NCBI GenBank assembly: GCA_046530765.1
Contig: JBHEQS010000002.1
Span: 166,834 to 230,833, forward strand
Direction of reading: 5' to 3'
Length of the DNA stretch: 64,000 bases
Origin: Arsenophonus sp046530765
GTDB lineage: Bacteria > Pseudomonadota > Gammaproteobacteria > Enterobacterales > Enterobacteriaceae
Both the position numbers and the translations under genes were made by a program. Below, piece by piece: positions 21,006 through 30,634 of this stretch; positions within the stretch are counted from its first letter, which is position 1; each line of letters opens with the position of its first letter. The notes below the pieces were generated by a model, which was not told the origin of the DNA, ran no database searches, and saw nothing but the letters and a program-made list of their open reading frames with translations.

Positions 21006-21365
21006 ATGAAAAAAATAGCATTTGTATTTATGAAGATGCCTCATGGAACTTCGAGTGGCAGTGAGGGATTGGATGCTTTGCTGTCTATCTCTGCATTAAC
21101 TGAAAATATTGGTGTTTTCTTTATTTCCGATGGAGTGTGTCAATTACTGACACAACAAAACCCTAATAAACTCTTGATGCGTGATTATATTGCAACATAT
21201 AAATTACTACCATTATATAACATTAATGATTTGTATATTTGTAAGGAAGATCTCGAAACAAGAGGGTTGTCTGCTAATAGTTATTTTATCTTACCTGTAA
21301 CAGTTATTTCTGCTGATAGCCTTAGTCGCAGTCTATCATGGTATGATATAATTCTAACTTTTTAG
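21006..21365 (+). CDS. tusC: Sulfur relay protein TusC
   Basis: TusC is a structural subunit of the TusBCD heterohexamer. The 119-aa product matches E. coli TusC over its length: KKIAFVFMKMPHGTSSGSEGLDALL, VFFISDGVCQLL, MRDYIATYKLLPLYNI and a C-terminal YDIILTF. It starts 7 nt after tusD and ends 17 nt before tusB. DsrF/DsrE-like folds are expected for this family. Confidence 0.94.
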   Translation: MKKIAFVFMKMPHGTSSGSEGLDALLSISALTENIGVFFISDGVCQLLTQQNPNKLLMRDYIATYKLLPLYNINDLYICKEDLETRGLSANSYFILPVTVISADSLSRSLSWYDIILTF

Positions 21366-21382
21366 CCAAATATAAGACTGGC

Positions 21383-21688
21383 ATGCTATATACTATTTCT
21401 ACTTCCCCTTATTATACTGACTTTAATTCATTAATTAAATTATTGACATGTCATGATGAGATAGTATTAATACAAGATGGTGTTTTGATGGGACACAAAA
21501 TGTCATCAAGCAATAAATATAATAATTATCTGTTACAATTAAAAGATAAAGAAATTAATATTTTTGCTTTACGAGATGATATAAATGGAAGAGGATTAAT
21601 TCCATATATGTCACATTATGTACGTCAGATATCTTATGTTGATTTTGTACAATTAACAGCAAAACATCAGCAATATTTTGCTTGGTAA
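21383..21688 (+). CDS. tusB: Sulfur relay protein TusB
   Basis: TusB is the third subunit of the TusBCD sulfur carrier. The 101-aa product resembles E. coli TusB (MLYTISTSPYYTDFNSLIKLL, EIVLIQDGVLMG, INIFALRDDINGRGL, ISYVDFVQLTAKH, final AW). The middle carries a short insertion, KMSSSNKYNNYLL. It lies upstream of rpsL as in E. coli, with a 127-nt spacer containing a weak hairpin (CTAACAG/CTGTTAG, 21709-21728). Confidence 0.92.
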   Translation: MLYTISTSPYYTDFNSLIKLLTCHDEIVLIQDGVLMGHKMSSSNKYNNYLLQLKDKEINIFALRDDINGRGLIPYMSHYVRQISYVDFVQLTAKHQQYFAW

Positions 21689-21815
21689 TTGATTACATTT
21701 GTATATTTCTAACAGATATAGCTGTTAGTATAAGATTTTGAGTACTCATTTTTATATCGTTACAAAAAAATTAGGAAGATCTTTGTATTATGATGCAAAA
21801 ACTAGGAGCTTTTTA

Positions 21816-22190
21816 ATGGCAACAATTAATCAGCTAGTACGAAAATCACGTATCTCAAAGATTGCAAAAAGCAACGTTCCAGCACTGGAATCTTGTCCGC
21901 AAAAACGTGGTGTCTGCACTCGCGTATATACTACTACGCCAAAAAAACCTAACTCAGCACTTCGTAAAATATGTCGCGTTCGTTTAACTAATGGTTATGA
22001 GGTTTCTTCTTATATTGGTGGAGAAGGGCATAATTTGCAGGAGCATTCAGTAATCTTAATTCGAGGTGGTCGCGTTAAAGATTTGCCAGGAGTACGTTAT
22101 CATACTGTGCGCGGGGCACTTGATTGTTCAGGTGTAAAAAATCGCAAACAAGCTCGTTCCAAATATGGTGCTAAAAAATCGAAAACTTAA
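21816..22190 (+). CDS. rpsL: 30S ribosomal protein uS12
   Basis: uS12 forms part of the decoding centre. The start is ATG 21816, preceded by AGGAG at 7 nt, giving the standard 124 aa (MATINQLVRK); the in-frame codons back to 21738 have no counterpart. The loops TTPKKPNSALRK and GRVKDLPGVRYH keep the lysines whose mutation gives streptomycin resistance in E. coli, so it looks wild type. First gene of the str operon; the 97-nt spacer to rpsG is the region where uS7 represses its operon in E. coli. Confidence 0.98.
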   Translation: MATINQLVRKSRISKIAKSNVPALESCPQKRGVCTRVYTTTPKKPNSALRKICRVRLTNGYEVSSYIGGEGHNLQEHSVILIRGGRVKDLPGVRYHTVRGALDCSGVKNRKQARSKYGAKKSKT

Positions 22191-22287
22191 TTATTTTCCT
22201 TTAATTAAAACCAAATATTTAATTTTTAATGTTAAAATAGACTAATATAATTTTAGACAATTCTGAATTTAAAAACGGAGTATATTT

Positions 22288-22758
22288 ATGCCACGTCGCA
22301 GGGTAATTAGTCATCGTAAAATTCTCCCTGATCCAAAATTTGGATCAGAATTATTAGCTAAATTCATTAATATTTTAATGATAGATGGAAAGAAATCTAT
22401 TGCAGAAACAATCGTATACAGTGCTATTGAAGTTCTGTCAAAACGATCTGGAAAGGATCATTTAGAAGTTTTTGAAATGGCTCTAGAGAATGTTCGTCCA
22501 ACAGTAGAAGTTAAATCACGTCGCGTTGGTGGTTCAACTTACCAAGTTCCTGTTGAGGTTCGGCATGTTCGTCGAAATGCATTAGCCATGCGCTGGATTG
22601 TTGAATCCGCTCGTAAACGTGTTGATAAATCAATGGATTTGCGCTTAGCTAACGAATTATCTGATGCGACTGAAAATAAAGGTGGTTCAGTTAAAAAACG
22701 TGAAGATGTTCATCGTATGGCAGAAGCTAATAAAGCATTTGCACATTATCGTTGGTAG
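22288..22758 (+). CDS. rpsG: 30S ribosomal protein uS7
   Basis: uS7 nucleates assembly of the 30S head and contacts E-site tRNA. The 156-aa product is full length: PRRRVISHRKILPDPKFGSELL at the start, the beta-hairpin KSRRVGGSTYQVPVEVR, and RKREDVHRMAEANKAFAHYRW at the end, where the usual T before HRMAEANKAF is V. A CGGAG sequence precedes the ATG. In E. coli uS7 is the autogenous repressor of the str operon. Confidence 0.97.
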   Translation: MPRRRVISHRKILPDPKFGSELLAKFINILMIDGKKSIAETIVYSAIEVLSKRSGKDHLEVFEMALENVRPTVEVKSRRVGGSTYQVPVEVRHVRRNALAMRWIVESARKRVDKSMDLRLANELSDATENKGGSVKKREDVHRMAEANKAFAHYRW

Positions 22759-22833
22759 ATTTTTATAGTTATGTTTCATGAAAGTGGAATAGTGTTACGC
22801 TTATACAAATTTAAATTGTCAGGAGAGAGGAAA

Positions 22834-24945
22834 ATGGCTCGTAAAACTCCAATTACGCATTATCGTAACATTGGTATTAGTGCCCATATCGATGCCGGCA
22901 AGACCACCACAACAGAACGTATTCTATTTTATACTGGAGTGAACCATAAAATTGGCGAAGTCCATCATGGTGCTGCTACAATGGACTGGATGGAGCAAGA
23001 GCAAGAGCGTGGCATTACTATTACTTCAGCTGCAACTACTGCTTTTTGGTCTGGAATGGGCAAACAGTTTGATGAACATCGCATAAACATTATAGACACC
23101 CCAGGACATGTTGACTTTACTATTGAAGTAGAACGTTCTATGCGTATTCTTGATGGTGTTGTAATGGTTTATTGTGCAGTTGGTGGCGTTCAACCACAAT
23201 CTGAAACTGTTTGGCGTCAGGCAAATAAATATCAAGTACCTCGCATAGCATTTATTAATAAAATGGATCGTATGGGTGCTAATTTCTTGCGTGTTATAGA
23301 TCAGATTAAAACTCGTCTAGCAGCAATACTGGTTCCTATTCAATTGCCAATTGGCTCTGAAGAATCATTTACTGGTGTTGTTGATTTAGTTAAAATGAAA
23401 GCAATTCATTGGAATGAATATGATCAAGGTGTCAGTTTCGTTTATCACGATATCCCATCTAATATGAAAACTCAAGCTGATGAGTGGTATCGTAAACTGA
23501 TTGAAGCTGCAGCTGAAGGATCAGATGAATTGATGGAAAAATATTTTGATGGTGAAGAGCTATCTGATGGAGAGATTAAGAAAGCATTGCGCAAAAGAGT
23601 ATTAAATAATGAAATTATTTTAGTTACTTGTGGTTCTGCCTTTAAAAATAAAGGAGTACAAGCAATGTTGGATGCAGTTATTGAATATTTGCCGGCACCA
23701 ACTGATATTCCTGCAATTAAAGGTATTTTGGCTGATACAAAAAGCACTCCAGCAGAGCGTTACGCAAGCAACGATGAACCATTTTCAGCATTAGCTTTTA
23801 AAATTGCAACTGATCCATTTGTTGGAAATTTAACTTTTTTTCGTGTTTATTCTGGTGTAGTTAGTTCAGGTGATACTGTTCTTAATCCAATTAAAAATAA
23901 AAAAGAACGGTTTGGTCGAATAGTTCAGATGCACGCTAATAAGCGTGAAGAAATTAAAGAAGTTAGAGCAGGTGATATAGCAGCTGCTATCGGACTTAAA
24001 GAGGTGACTACTGGCGATACTTTATGTGCTATGAATGCGCCAATTATTCTAGAACGTATGGAATTTCCACAGCCAGTTATCTATGTTGCTATAGAGCCAA
24101 AAACTAAAGCTGAACAAGAAAAAATGGGTATTGCTCTAACTCGTTTGGCTCGAGAAGATCCATCTTTTCATGTATCAACTGATGAGGAATCTGGCCAGAC
24201 AATTATTGCTGGAATGGGTGAGTTGCATTTAGAAGTATTAGTTGACCGTATGCGACGTGAATTTAAAATTGAAGCAAAAGTTGGAAAACCGCAAGTAGCA
24301 TATCGTGAGACTATTTGCAAACCTGTTGATCAGGAAGGTAAGTTTATTCGTCAGTCTGGTGGGCGCGGTCAATTTGCTCATATATGGATACGTATTGAAC
24401 CTTTGGAATCAGGACATGAAATTGGTTATGAATTTCATAATAAAATTGTTGGTGGGGTTGTACCTAAAGAGTATATACCTGCAGTAGATAAGGGTATTCA
24501 AGAACAAATAAAAAATGGTGTTCTAGCTGGTTATCCAATTATTGATGTAAAAGTGACATTGTATGATGGTTTCTATCATGAAGTTGATTCCTCGGAACTG
24601 TCATTTAAAATTGCAGGTTCTATAGCTTTTAAAGAAGGTTTTATGAAAGCGAGTCCTATATTATTGGAACCAATTATGAAAGTTGAAGTTGAAACTCCTG
24701 AAGAATATATGGGTGACGTAATTGGTGATCTTAACCGTAGGCGTGGTATAATTGAAGGCATGGAAGATATAGTAAGCAATAAGAGAATTTCTGCTAAAGT
24801 ACCATTATCAGAAATGTTTGGTTATGCTACAGATTTGCGTTCGCAAACTCAAGGTCGTGCTTCTTACTCAATGGAATTTTTAAAATATAATGAAGCACCA
24901 ATAAATATTACTCAATCAATTATCGAATCTCGCAAAGCTAAGTAA
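22834..24945 (+). CDS. fusA: Elongation factor G
   Basis: EF-G drives translocation and, with RRF, ribosome recycling. ATG 22834 gives 703 aa beginning MARKTPITHYRNIGISAHI, right after a strong AGGAGAGAGG site; the open frame upstream to 22771 lacks homology. G motifs AHIDAGKTTT, DTPGHVDF and NKMDRMGAN are intact, as are domains II-V, including the domain IV loop QSGGRGQFAH. Third gene of the str operon, 75 nt after rpsG. Confidence 0.98.
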   Translation: MARKTPITHYRNIGISAHIDAGKTTTTERILFYTGVNHKIGEVHHGAATMDWMEQEQERGITITSAATTAFWSGMGKQFDEHRINIIDTPGHVDFTIEVERSMRILDGVVMVYCAVGGVQPQSETVWRQANKYQVPRIAFINKMDRMGANFLRVIDQIKTRLAAILVPIQLPIGSEESFTGVVDLVKMKAIHWNEYDQGVSFVYHDIPSNMKTQADEWYRKLIEAAAEGSDELMEKYFDGEELSDGEIKKALRKRVLNNEIILVTCGSAFKNKGVQAMLDAVIEYLPAPTDIPAIKGILADTKSTPAERYASNDEPFSALAFKIATDPFVGNLTFFRVYSGVVSSGDTVLNPIKNKKERFGRIVQMHANKREEIKEVRAGDIAAAIGLKEVTTGDTLCAMNAPIILERMEFPQPVIYVAIEPKTKAEQEKMGIALTRLAREDPSFHVSTDEESGQTIIAGMGELHLEVLVDRMRREFKIEAKVGKPQVAYRETICKPVDQEGKFIRQSGGRGQFAHIWIRIEPLESGHEIGYEFHNKIVGGVVPKEYIPAVDKGIQEQIKNGVLAGYPIIDVKVTLYDGFYHEVDSSELSFKIAGSIAFKEGFMKASPILLEPIMKVEVETPEEYMGDVIGDLNRRRGIIEGMEDIVSNKRISAKVPLSEMFGYATDLRSQTQGRASYSMEFLKYNEAPINITQSIIESRKAK

Positions 24946-25013
24946 TTGTACTTTAGTTTAAATATTTAATCTAATTATCTCTTAACTACTAAAAATCTAT
25001 AAGGAATATAGTC

Positions 25014-26198
25014 ATGTCTAAAGAAAAATTTGAACGCAAAAAACTGCATGTTAATGTTGGCACAATCGGTCATGTTGATCATGGTAAAACAACTCTAACT
25101 GCAGCAATTACAACAGTATTAGCAAAAAATTACGGCGGGAACCCTCGTGCATTTGATCAAATTGATAATGCACCAGAAGAAAAAGCCCGTGGGATCACAA
25201 TTTCTACTTCTCACGTAGAATATGATACACCTACACGTCATTACGCGCACGTTGATTGCCCAGGTCATGCAGATTATATAAAAAATATGATTACCGGGGC
25301 GGCACAAATGGACGGAGCAATTTTAGTTGTAGCAGCAACAGATGGTCCAATGCCGCAAACTCGAGAACATATATTATTAGGTCGTCAAGTTGGTGTTCCT
25401 TATATTGTTGTTTTTTTAAATAAATGTGATATGGTTGACGATGAGGAGTTATTGGAACTTGTAGAAATAGAGGTGCGAGAACTGCTTTCTCAGTATGATT
25501 TTCCAGGAGAGGAGACTCCTATAATTATGGGTTCTGCTCTAAAGGCACTAGAAGGTGATCCGAAATGGGAAGATAAAATTCTTGAGTTAGCGAACTCATT
25601 AGATAATTATATACCAGAGCCAAAAAGAGCAATAGACAAACCTTTCTTGCTTCCAATAGAAGATGTATTTTCAATATCAGGCCGTGGAACAGTAGTGACA
25701 GGTAGAGTAGAGCGCGGGGTTGTTAAAGTTGGTGAAGAAATTGAGATTGTTGGAATTAGAGATACAAGTAAAACAACTTGTACAGGCGTAGAAATGTTCC
25801 GCAAATTGTTAGACGAAGGTCGTGCAGGGGAAAATATAGGGGTTTTATTGCGTGGCGCTAAGCGTGAAGATGTAGAGCGTGGACAAGTTCTTGCAAAACC
25901 AGGAACAATAAATCCTCATACTCAATTTGAATCTGAAGTTTATATTTTAAATAAAGATGAGGGAGGTCGTCATACGCCATTTTTTAAAGGTTATCGCCCA
26001 CAGTTCTATTTTAGAACAACGGATGTAACAGGTACAATCGAGCTACCAGAAGGAGTAGAGATGGTAATGCCTGGTGATAATATCAACATGAAAGTGACAT
26101 TAATATCCCCAATAGCTATGGATGAAGGATTGCGATTTGCTATACGTGAAGGTGGTCGTACAGTTGGTGCCGGGGTTGTTGTTAAAATTCTTTCTTAA
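25014..26198 (+). CDS. tuf: Elongation factor Tu
   Basis: EF-Tu delivers aminoacyl-tRNA to the ribosome. The 394-aa product is full length and highly conserved: GHVDHGKTTL, switch I with ARGITISTSHVEY, DCPGHADY, NKCD and the C-terminal GGRTVGAGVVVKILS. AAGGAA precedes the ATG. It is the tufA position at the end of the str operon; most reduced symbionts keep one copy, and no second is seen here. Closed by a hairpin at 26220. Confidence 0.98.
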   Translation: MSKEKFERKKLHVNVGTIGHVDHGKTTLTAAITTVLAKNYGGNPRAFDQIDNAPEEKARGITISTSHVEYDTPTRHYAHVDCPGHADYIKNMITGAAQMDGAILVVAATDGPMPQTREHILLGRQVGVPYIVVFLNKCDMVDDEELLELVEIEVRELLSQYDFPGEETPIIMGSALKALEGDPKWEDKILELANSLDNYIPEPKRAIDKPFLLPIEDVFSISGRGTVVTGRVERGVVKVGEEIEIVGIRDTSKTTCTGVEMFRKLLDEGRAGENIGVLLRGAKREDVERGQVLAKPGTINPHTQFESEVYILNKDEGGRHTPFFKGYRPQFYFRTTDVTGTIELPEGVEMVMPGDNINMKVTLISPIAMDEGLRFAIREGGRTVGAGVVVKILS

Positions 26199-26219
26199 AT
26201 AAGATATAAAATTTAGAAA

Positions 26220-26250
26220 AAGAGGTGAAAGCCTCTTGTTTTATTGTTTT
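26220..26250 (+). terminator. tuf (str operon) terminator
   Basis: AAGAGG and CCTCTT pair around TGAAAG, followed by a T-rich tail (GTTTTATTGTTTT). It starts 22 nt after the tuf stop. Confidence 0.8.
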
Positions 26251-27388
26251 ATTTAATAATTTCTATTTATAGTTTTTCTATTGTCCACACTGTAAAATAA
26301 AAATAAAAATAAAAAAACGATAATATAATTAATTATTTAAATAAATTATTTAGTAATAAAATTTTTGTAATTAATTAATATTTTATGTGACAGTATATTT
26401 TAAAATTATGAATATTATTATTTATTCAATGATATTAGATATGAAATATACAGATTAATATAACAAAAATAGTTAATTTTGATTTCAAAATATAAACAGA
26501 AAATAAGACATCAATGTTATAAATAATTCAATTTTATTTTTTATTTTTTTTGCAAAATGTATTTTATATATTATATTATAATTTTTACAAAAAATTATTA
26601 ACATCATACATAAAAAATTTTGATTTTCATTTAACTAGGTAAATAAATATACAATACTTTGCATAATGCATAAAGAAAGCAAATCTATGTTAATGTTTTA
26701 TTTAAAAAAATTAGTTTTTTCTTCAACTAACAAATACATTTATAAGATATTATTGTATTTATTTTTCGGAGATAAATAATTAGTGCATAAGATATTGTAA
26801 ATAAGAAATAATTAATTTAAATAATCGCAATGTTACTTTTATTATGTAATAACTATAATAGTTTCACTTAAACTTTTTGTAAAATTTGTATATTATTAAT
26901 ATCTTTGTTTTTATTACTAATTTATGAATTTTGCAACATTGGAAATTATTTGTTTATGTATAAATTCAATTAACAAAACACCTATTTATTTTGAATGCGA
27001 CTTGATTTATATCAAATATAATAAATAATTCATATTTAAAATATAACAAAATCAAATCTTTTGCTAAAAAAAGCTAATTTTTAGTATTTATGTAAAGAAT
27101 ATTTAAAAAGAATATTAAAAAAAATCATTAAATTTAAATTCATCACTTTAATTTGATAAAATAAAAAAATAAACTCAACAATTATTTATGTATCATTTAT
27201 CAATGATATTATTTCTAGTAATTCTGTGATTAAATACTAGATGATTAAAACGTATTAAGTAATTCGAAAGAAAATTTAATTTAATGGCAATAATATACTT
27301 AAAAATTACTTAATATACATATTTTATAGCAATTATTTAACTTATATTTGTTTATAAATAAATTTTATTTAATTTTTTCATCAATAGC
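26251..27388. other. 1.1-kb gene-free spacer between str and S10 operons
   Basis: No gene is recognisable. In E. coli bacterioferritin genes (bfd, bfr) and others lie in this interval; they are lost here. Composition is nearly pure A/T until the S10 promoter region. Confidence 0.7.
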
Positions 27389-27416
27389 TTGCGATTATTT
27401 TGAAATCACGTATACT
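27389..27416 (+). promoter_or_regulatory. Probable S10 operon promoter and start of leader
   Basis: TTGCGA, a 16-nt spacer and TATACT fit a sigma-70 promoter. The predicted RNA would begin near 27423, leaving a leader of about 170 nt before rpsJ, close to the length of the E. coli S10 leader on which uL4 acts. The leader (27423-27591) is less A/T-rich than the desert before it. I could not confirm the uL4-binding hairpins. Confidence 0.55.
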
Positions 27417-27591
27417 CTGCAGACTCTATAATTTAGCCTCTTTACCGTAAATGATTTGAGGTAGTAAAATTGTAGTAAAACAATACTTCCTATTATTGAG
27501 GTATTAATTAGAATAATTACACTTCTCTATCAAACAAAATTAGTGCGAAGAGTAATTTTTATATTTATAAAATAGTTGGAGCTCTGGTCTC

Positions 27592-27903
27592 ATGCAGAAC
27601 CAAAGAATCCGTATCAGTCTAAAAGCTTTTGATCATCGTTTAATCGATCAATCAACTGCAGAAATTGTTGAAACCGCCAAGCGTACTGGTGCTCAAGTAC
27701 GCGGTCCGATTCCGCTACCTACACGCAAAGAGCGTTTTACCGTTCTAATTTCGCCGCATGTTAATAAAGATGCGCGAGATCAGTATGAAATTCGTACTCA
27801 TAAGCGTTTAATTGACATTGTTGAGCCAACTGAGAAGACTGTTGATGCTTTGATGCGACTTGATCTGGCTGCTGGTGTAGACGTACAGATTAGTCTTGGT
27901 TAA
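27592..27903 (+). CDS. rpsJ: 30S ribosomal protein uS10 (NusE)
   Basis: uS10 is a 30S head protein and, as NusE, part of the Nus antitermination complex. The 103-aa product is the standard length and nearly identical to E. coli (MQNQRIRISLKAFDHRLID, GPIPLPTRKERFTVLISPHVNKDARDQYE). Base composition is noticeably richer in G/C than in neighbouring genes, a sign of strong constraint. First gene of the 11-gene S10 operon. Confidence 0.98.
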   Translation: MQNQRIRISLKAFDHRLIDQSTAEIVETAKRTGAQVRGPIPLPTRKERFTVLISPHVNKDARDQYEIRTHKRLIDIVEPTEKTVDALMRLDLAAGVDVQISLG

Positions 27904-27935
27904 TTAGCTTCTTGTAGGATTGTGGAGTTAAAGAA

Positions 27936-28565
27936 ATGATTGGTTTAGTCGGTAAGAAATTGGGAATGACGCGTATCTTTACTGCAGATGGCGTTTCTAT
28001 TCCTGTAACTGTTATTGAAATTGAAAATAACAGAGTTACCCAGGTTAAGAGGTTAGAAACAGATGGTTATAATGCAATTCAGATTACTACAGGTAGTAAA
28101 AAATCAAGCAGTATAAAAAAACCTGAAGCAGGACATTTTGCTAAAGCTGGTGTTGATGCTGGTCGTATATTATATGAATTTCGTTTTAGTAAAAATAAAG
28201 AATTTATAGTAGGTCAAAGCATTAGTATTAAAATTTTTATTAATGTCAAGAAAGTCGATGTTACTGGTATTTCAAAAGGTAAGGGTTTTTCTGGCACAGT
28301 TAAACGTTGGAATTTTCATACTCATGACGCTACTCATGGAAACTCTTTATCGCATCGAGTTCCTGGTTCTATTGGTCAAAACCAAACTCCAGGTAAGGTA
28401 TTTAAGGGCAAGAAAATGGCTGGTCAATTAGGTAATAAACGTATAACTGTTCAAAGTCTAGATGTAGTACGTGTTGATACTAAACGTAATTTACTATTGG
28501 TTAAAGGTTCTGTTCCAGGTGCAATTGGTAATAATCTGATTATAAAATCAGCTATTAAAGCGTAG
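27936..28565 (+). CDS. rplC: 50S ribosomal protein uL3
   Basis: uL3 is a primary 23S-binding protein near the peptidyl transferase centre. The 209-aa product is standard length and keeps the extension with GSIGQNQTPGKVFKGKKMAGQ, including the Gln that is methylated by PrmB in E. coli. GTGGAG precedes the ATG. It lies 32 nt after rpsJ and 15 nt before rplD. Confidence 0.98.
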   Translation: MIGLVGKKLGMTRIFTADGVSIPVTVIEIENNRVTQVKRLETDGYNAIQITTGSKKSSSIKKPEAGHFAKAGVDAGRILYEFRFSKNKEFIVGQSISIKIFINVKKVDVTGISKGKGFSGTVKRWNFHTHDATHGNSLSHRVPGSIGQNQTPGKVFKGKKMAGQLGNKRITVQSLDVVRVDTKRNLLLVKGSVPGAIGNNLIIKSAIKA

Positions 28566-28580
28566 CGTCGAGGATATAGG

Positions 28581-29186
28581 ATGGAATTAGTAATAAAAGA
28601 CGCGAATAGCGTTCTAACTGTTTCAGAAACTACATTTGGACGTGCTTTTAATGAGGCTCTTATTCATCAAGTACTTGTTGCACATTTTGCTGGTGCTCGT
28701 CAAGGTACTCGTGCTCAAAAAAGTCGTAGTGATGTTTCAGGTTCTGGTAAAAAACCATGGCGTCAAAAAGGAACTGGTCGCGCTCGAGCAGGTTCATTTA
28801 AGAGTCCAATTTGGCGCTCTGGTGGTGTAACTTTTGCAGCGAGACCACAGGATCACACTCAAAAAGTAAACAAAAAGATGTATCGGGGTGCTTTGAAAAG
28901 TATCTTATCTGAATTGATACGTCAAAATCGTCTAATTGTTGTTGAAAAATTTGTTATAGAAGAACCAAAAACTAAAGTTATAGTAAAAAAATTAAAAGAA
29001 ATGACAATAGATAATGTATTGATAATCACTAATAATGTTGACGAAAATTTATTTTTAGCTGCTCGTAACTTATATAAAGTTGGTGTTCGTGATGTGATAG
29101 GAATAGATCCAGTTAGTCTGGTCACTTTCGATAAAATAATTATGACTGTTGATGCTGTGAAAAAAATTGAGGAAATGTTAGAATGA
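28581..29186 (+). CDS. rplD: 50S ribosomal protein uL4
   Basis: uL4 lines the exit tunnel and in E. coli represses its own operon by attenuation and translation control. The 201-aa product is standard length, with the conserved tunnel loop region GARQGTRAQKSRSDVSGSGKKPWRQKGTGRARAG and a conserved C-terminal fold (VLIITNNVDENLFLAARN). It overlaps rplW by 4 nt (ATGA), so the two are translationally coupled. Confidence 0.97.
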   Translation: MELVIKDANSVLTVSETTFGRAFNEALIHQVLVAHFAGARQGTRAQKSRSDVSGSGKKPWRQKGTGRARAGSFKSPIWRSGGVTFAARPQDHTQKVNKKMYRGALKSILSELIRQNRLIVVEKFVIEEPKTKVIVKKLKEMTIDNVLIITNNVDENLFLAARNLYKVGVRDVIGIDPVSLVTFDKIIMTVDAVKKIEEMLE

Positions 29187-29485
29187 TACATGAGGAACGG
29201 ATATTAAAAGTAGTACGCGCACCGCATGTTTCTGAAAAAGCTTCTGCAACGATGGAAAAAAATAATACCATAGTGCTTAAAGTATCAAAATATGCGACTA
29301 AAGCAGAGATTAAGATTGCTGTAAAAAAATTGTTCGAAGTTAAAGTTAAAGATATAAACACTTTACTTGTTAAAGGCAAAACAAAACGTCACGGTAAAAA
29401 AATTGGTCGTCGTAACGACTGGAAAAAATCTTACGTTATTTTAAAAAAGGGCCAGAATTTAAACCTCATTAATAGTGTAGAATAG
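29183..29485 (+). CDS. rplW: 50S ribosomal protein uL23
   Basis: uL23 sits at the tunnel exit and docks trigger factor and SRP. The 100-aa product is standard length (RILKVVRAPHVSEKASATME, KVKDINTLLVKGKTKRHGKK). The conserved Glu used for trigger-factor binding is in PHVSEKA. Its ATG overlaps the rplD stop. It lies 17 nt before rplB. Confidence 0.97.
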   Translation: MIHEERILKVVRAPHVSEKASATMEKNNTIVLKVSKYATKAEIKIAVKKLFEVKVKDINTLLVKGKTKRHGKKIGRRNDWKKSYVILKKGQNLNLINSVE

Positions 29486-29502
29486 GTCGGAGGACTAAAA
29501 TA

Positions 29503-30327
29503 ATGCCAGTTGTTAAATGTAAACCTACATCTCCAGGACGTCGACACGTAGTTAAAGTAGTTAACTATGAGCTAAATAATGGTACACCTTATGCTCCATT
29601 ACTAAAAAAAAATAACAAAACTGGTGGACGTAATAACAATGGCCGTATTACTACACGTCATATTGGTGGTGGTCATAAACGGCATTATCGTCTTATTGAC
29701 TTTAAACGTAACAAAGATGATATTATTGCCAGTGTTGAGCGTCTTGAATATGATCCAAATCGTTCTGCAAATATTGCACTGGTTCTTTATAGAGATGGAG
29801 AACGTCGATATATTTTAGCACCAAAAGGCTTAAAATTAGGTGATCAAATTCAATCTGGTATAAATGTAGCAATTAAAATAGGTAATGCTTTACCTATTTG
29901 TAATATTCCTATCGGTTCAACTGTTCATAACATTGAGATTAAACCAGGTAAAGGTGGTCAGATAGCTCGCTCAGCCGGTTCTTATGTACAAATTATTGGA
30001 CGAGATAGCAGTTATGTAACTATCCGTTTGCGCTCTGGTGAAATACATAAAGTACTTTCTAATAGCCGCGCTACATTAGGTGAAGTTGGTAATGCAGAGC
30101 ATATGTTGCGTGCTCTAGGAAAAGCTGGAGCTACTCGCTGGCGAGGAATACGACCTACCGTTCGTGGTGCAGCGATGAATCCAGTAGATCATCCACATGG
30201 CGGCGGCGAAGGTCGTAACTTTGGCAAACACCCAGTAACGCCATGGGGAGTCAAAACTAAAGGCAAAAAGACTCGCAGTAATAAACGTACTGATAAATAT
30301 ATCATACGACACCGTTCTAAAAAATAA
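29503..30327 (+). CDS. rplB: 50S ribosomal protein uL2
   Basis: uL2 is needed for subunit joining and peptidyl transferase function. The 274-aa product is standard length, with RHIGGGHKRHYRLIDFKR, the RNA-binding core, and the conserved C-terminal region MNPVDHPHGGGEGR that holds the essential His. GGAGG precedes the ATG. Confidence 0.98.
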   Translation: MPVVKCKPTSPGRRHVVKVVNYELNNGTPYAPLLKKNNKTGGRNNNGRITTRHIGGGHKRHYRLIDFKRNKDDIIASVERLEYDPNRSANIALVLYRDGERRYILAPKGLKLGDQIQSGINVAIKIGNALPICNIPIGSTVHNIEIKPGKGGQIARSAGSYVQIIGRDSSYVTIRLRSGEIHKVLSNSRATLGEVGNAEHMLRALGKAGATRWRGIRPTVRGAAMNPVDHPHGGGEGRNFGKHPVTPWGVKTKGKKTRSNKRTDKYIIRHRSKK

Positions 30328-30341
30328 TTAGAGGATAAACA

Positions 30342-30620
30342 ATGCCACGTTCTCTCAAGAAAGGTCCTTTTATTGACCTACACTTGCTGAATAAAGTAGA
30401 GAAAGCGGTGGAAATCGGCGATAAAAAGCCTCTCAAGACTTGGTCTCGTCGTTCAACGATCTTTCCTAAGATGATCGGTTTAACCATTGCTATACATAAT
30501 GGCCGCCAGCATGTTCCAGTTTATGTTACAGATGAAATGGTTGGTCATAAATTAGGTGAATTTGCACCAACACGCATATATCGCGGTCACGCGGCTGATA
30601 AAAAAACCAAGAAACGTTAA
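30342..30620 (+). CDS. rpsS: 30S ribosomal protein uS19
   Basis: uS19 lies in the 30S head and forms bridges with the 50S. The 92-aa product matches E. coli closely (MPRSLKKGPFIDLHLL, TWSRRSTIFPKMIGLTIAIHNGRQHVPVYVTDEMVGHKLGEFAPTR in shorter pieces along its length). It starts 14 nt after rplB and ends 14 nt before rplV. Confidence 0.98.
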   Translation: MPRSLKKGPFIDLHLLNKVEKAVEIGDKKPLKTWSRRSTIFPKMIGLTIAIHNGRQHVPVYVTDEMVGHKLGEFAPTRIYRGHAADKKTKKR

Positions 30621-30634
30621 GGCAAAGAGAAGAG

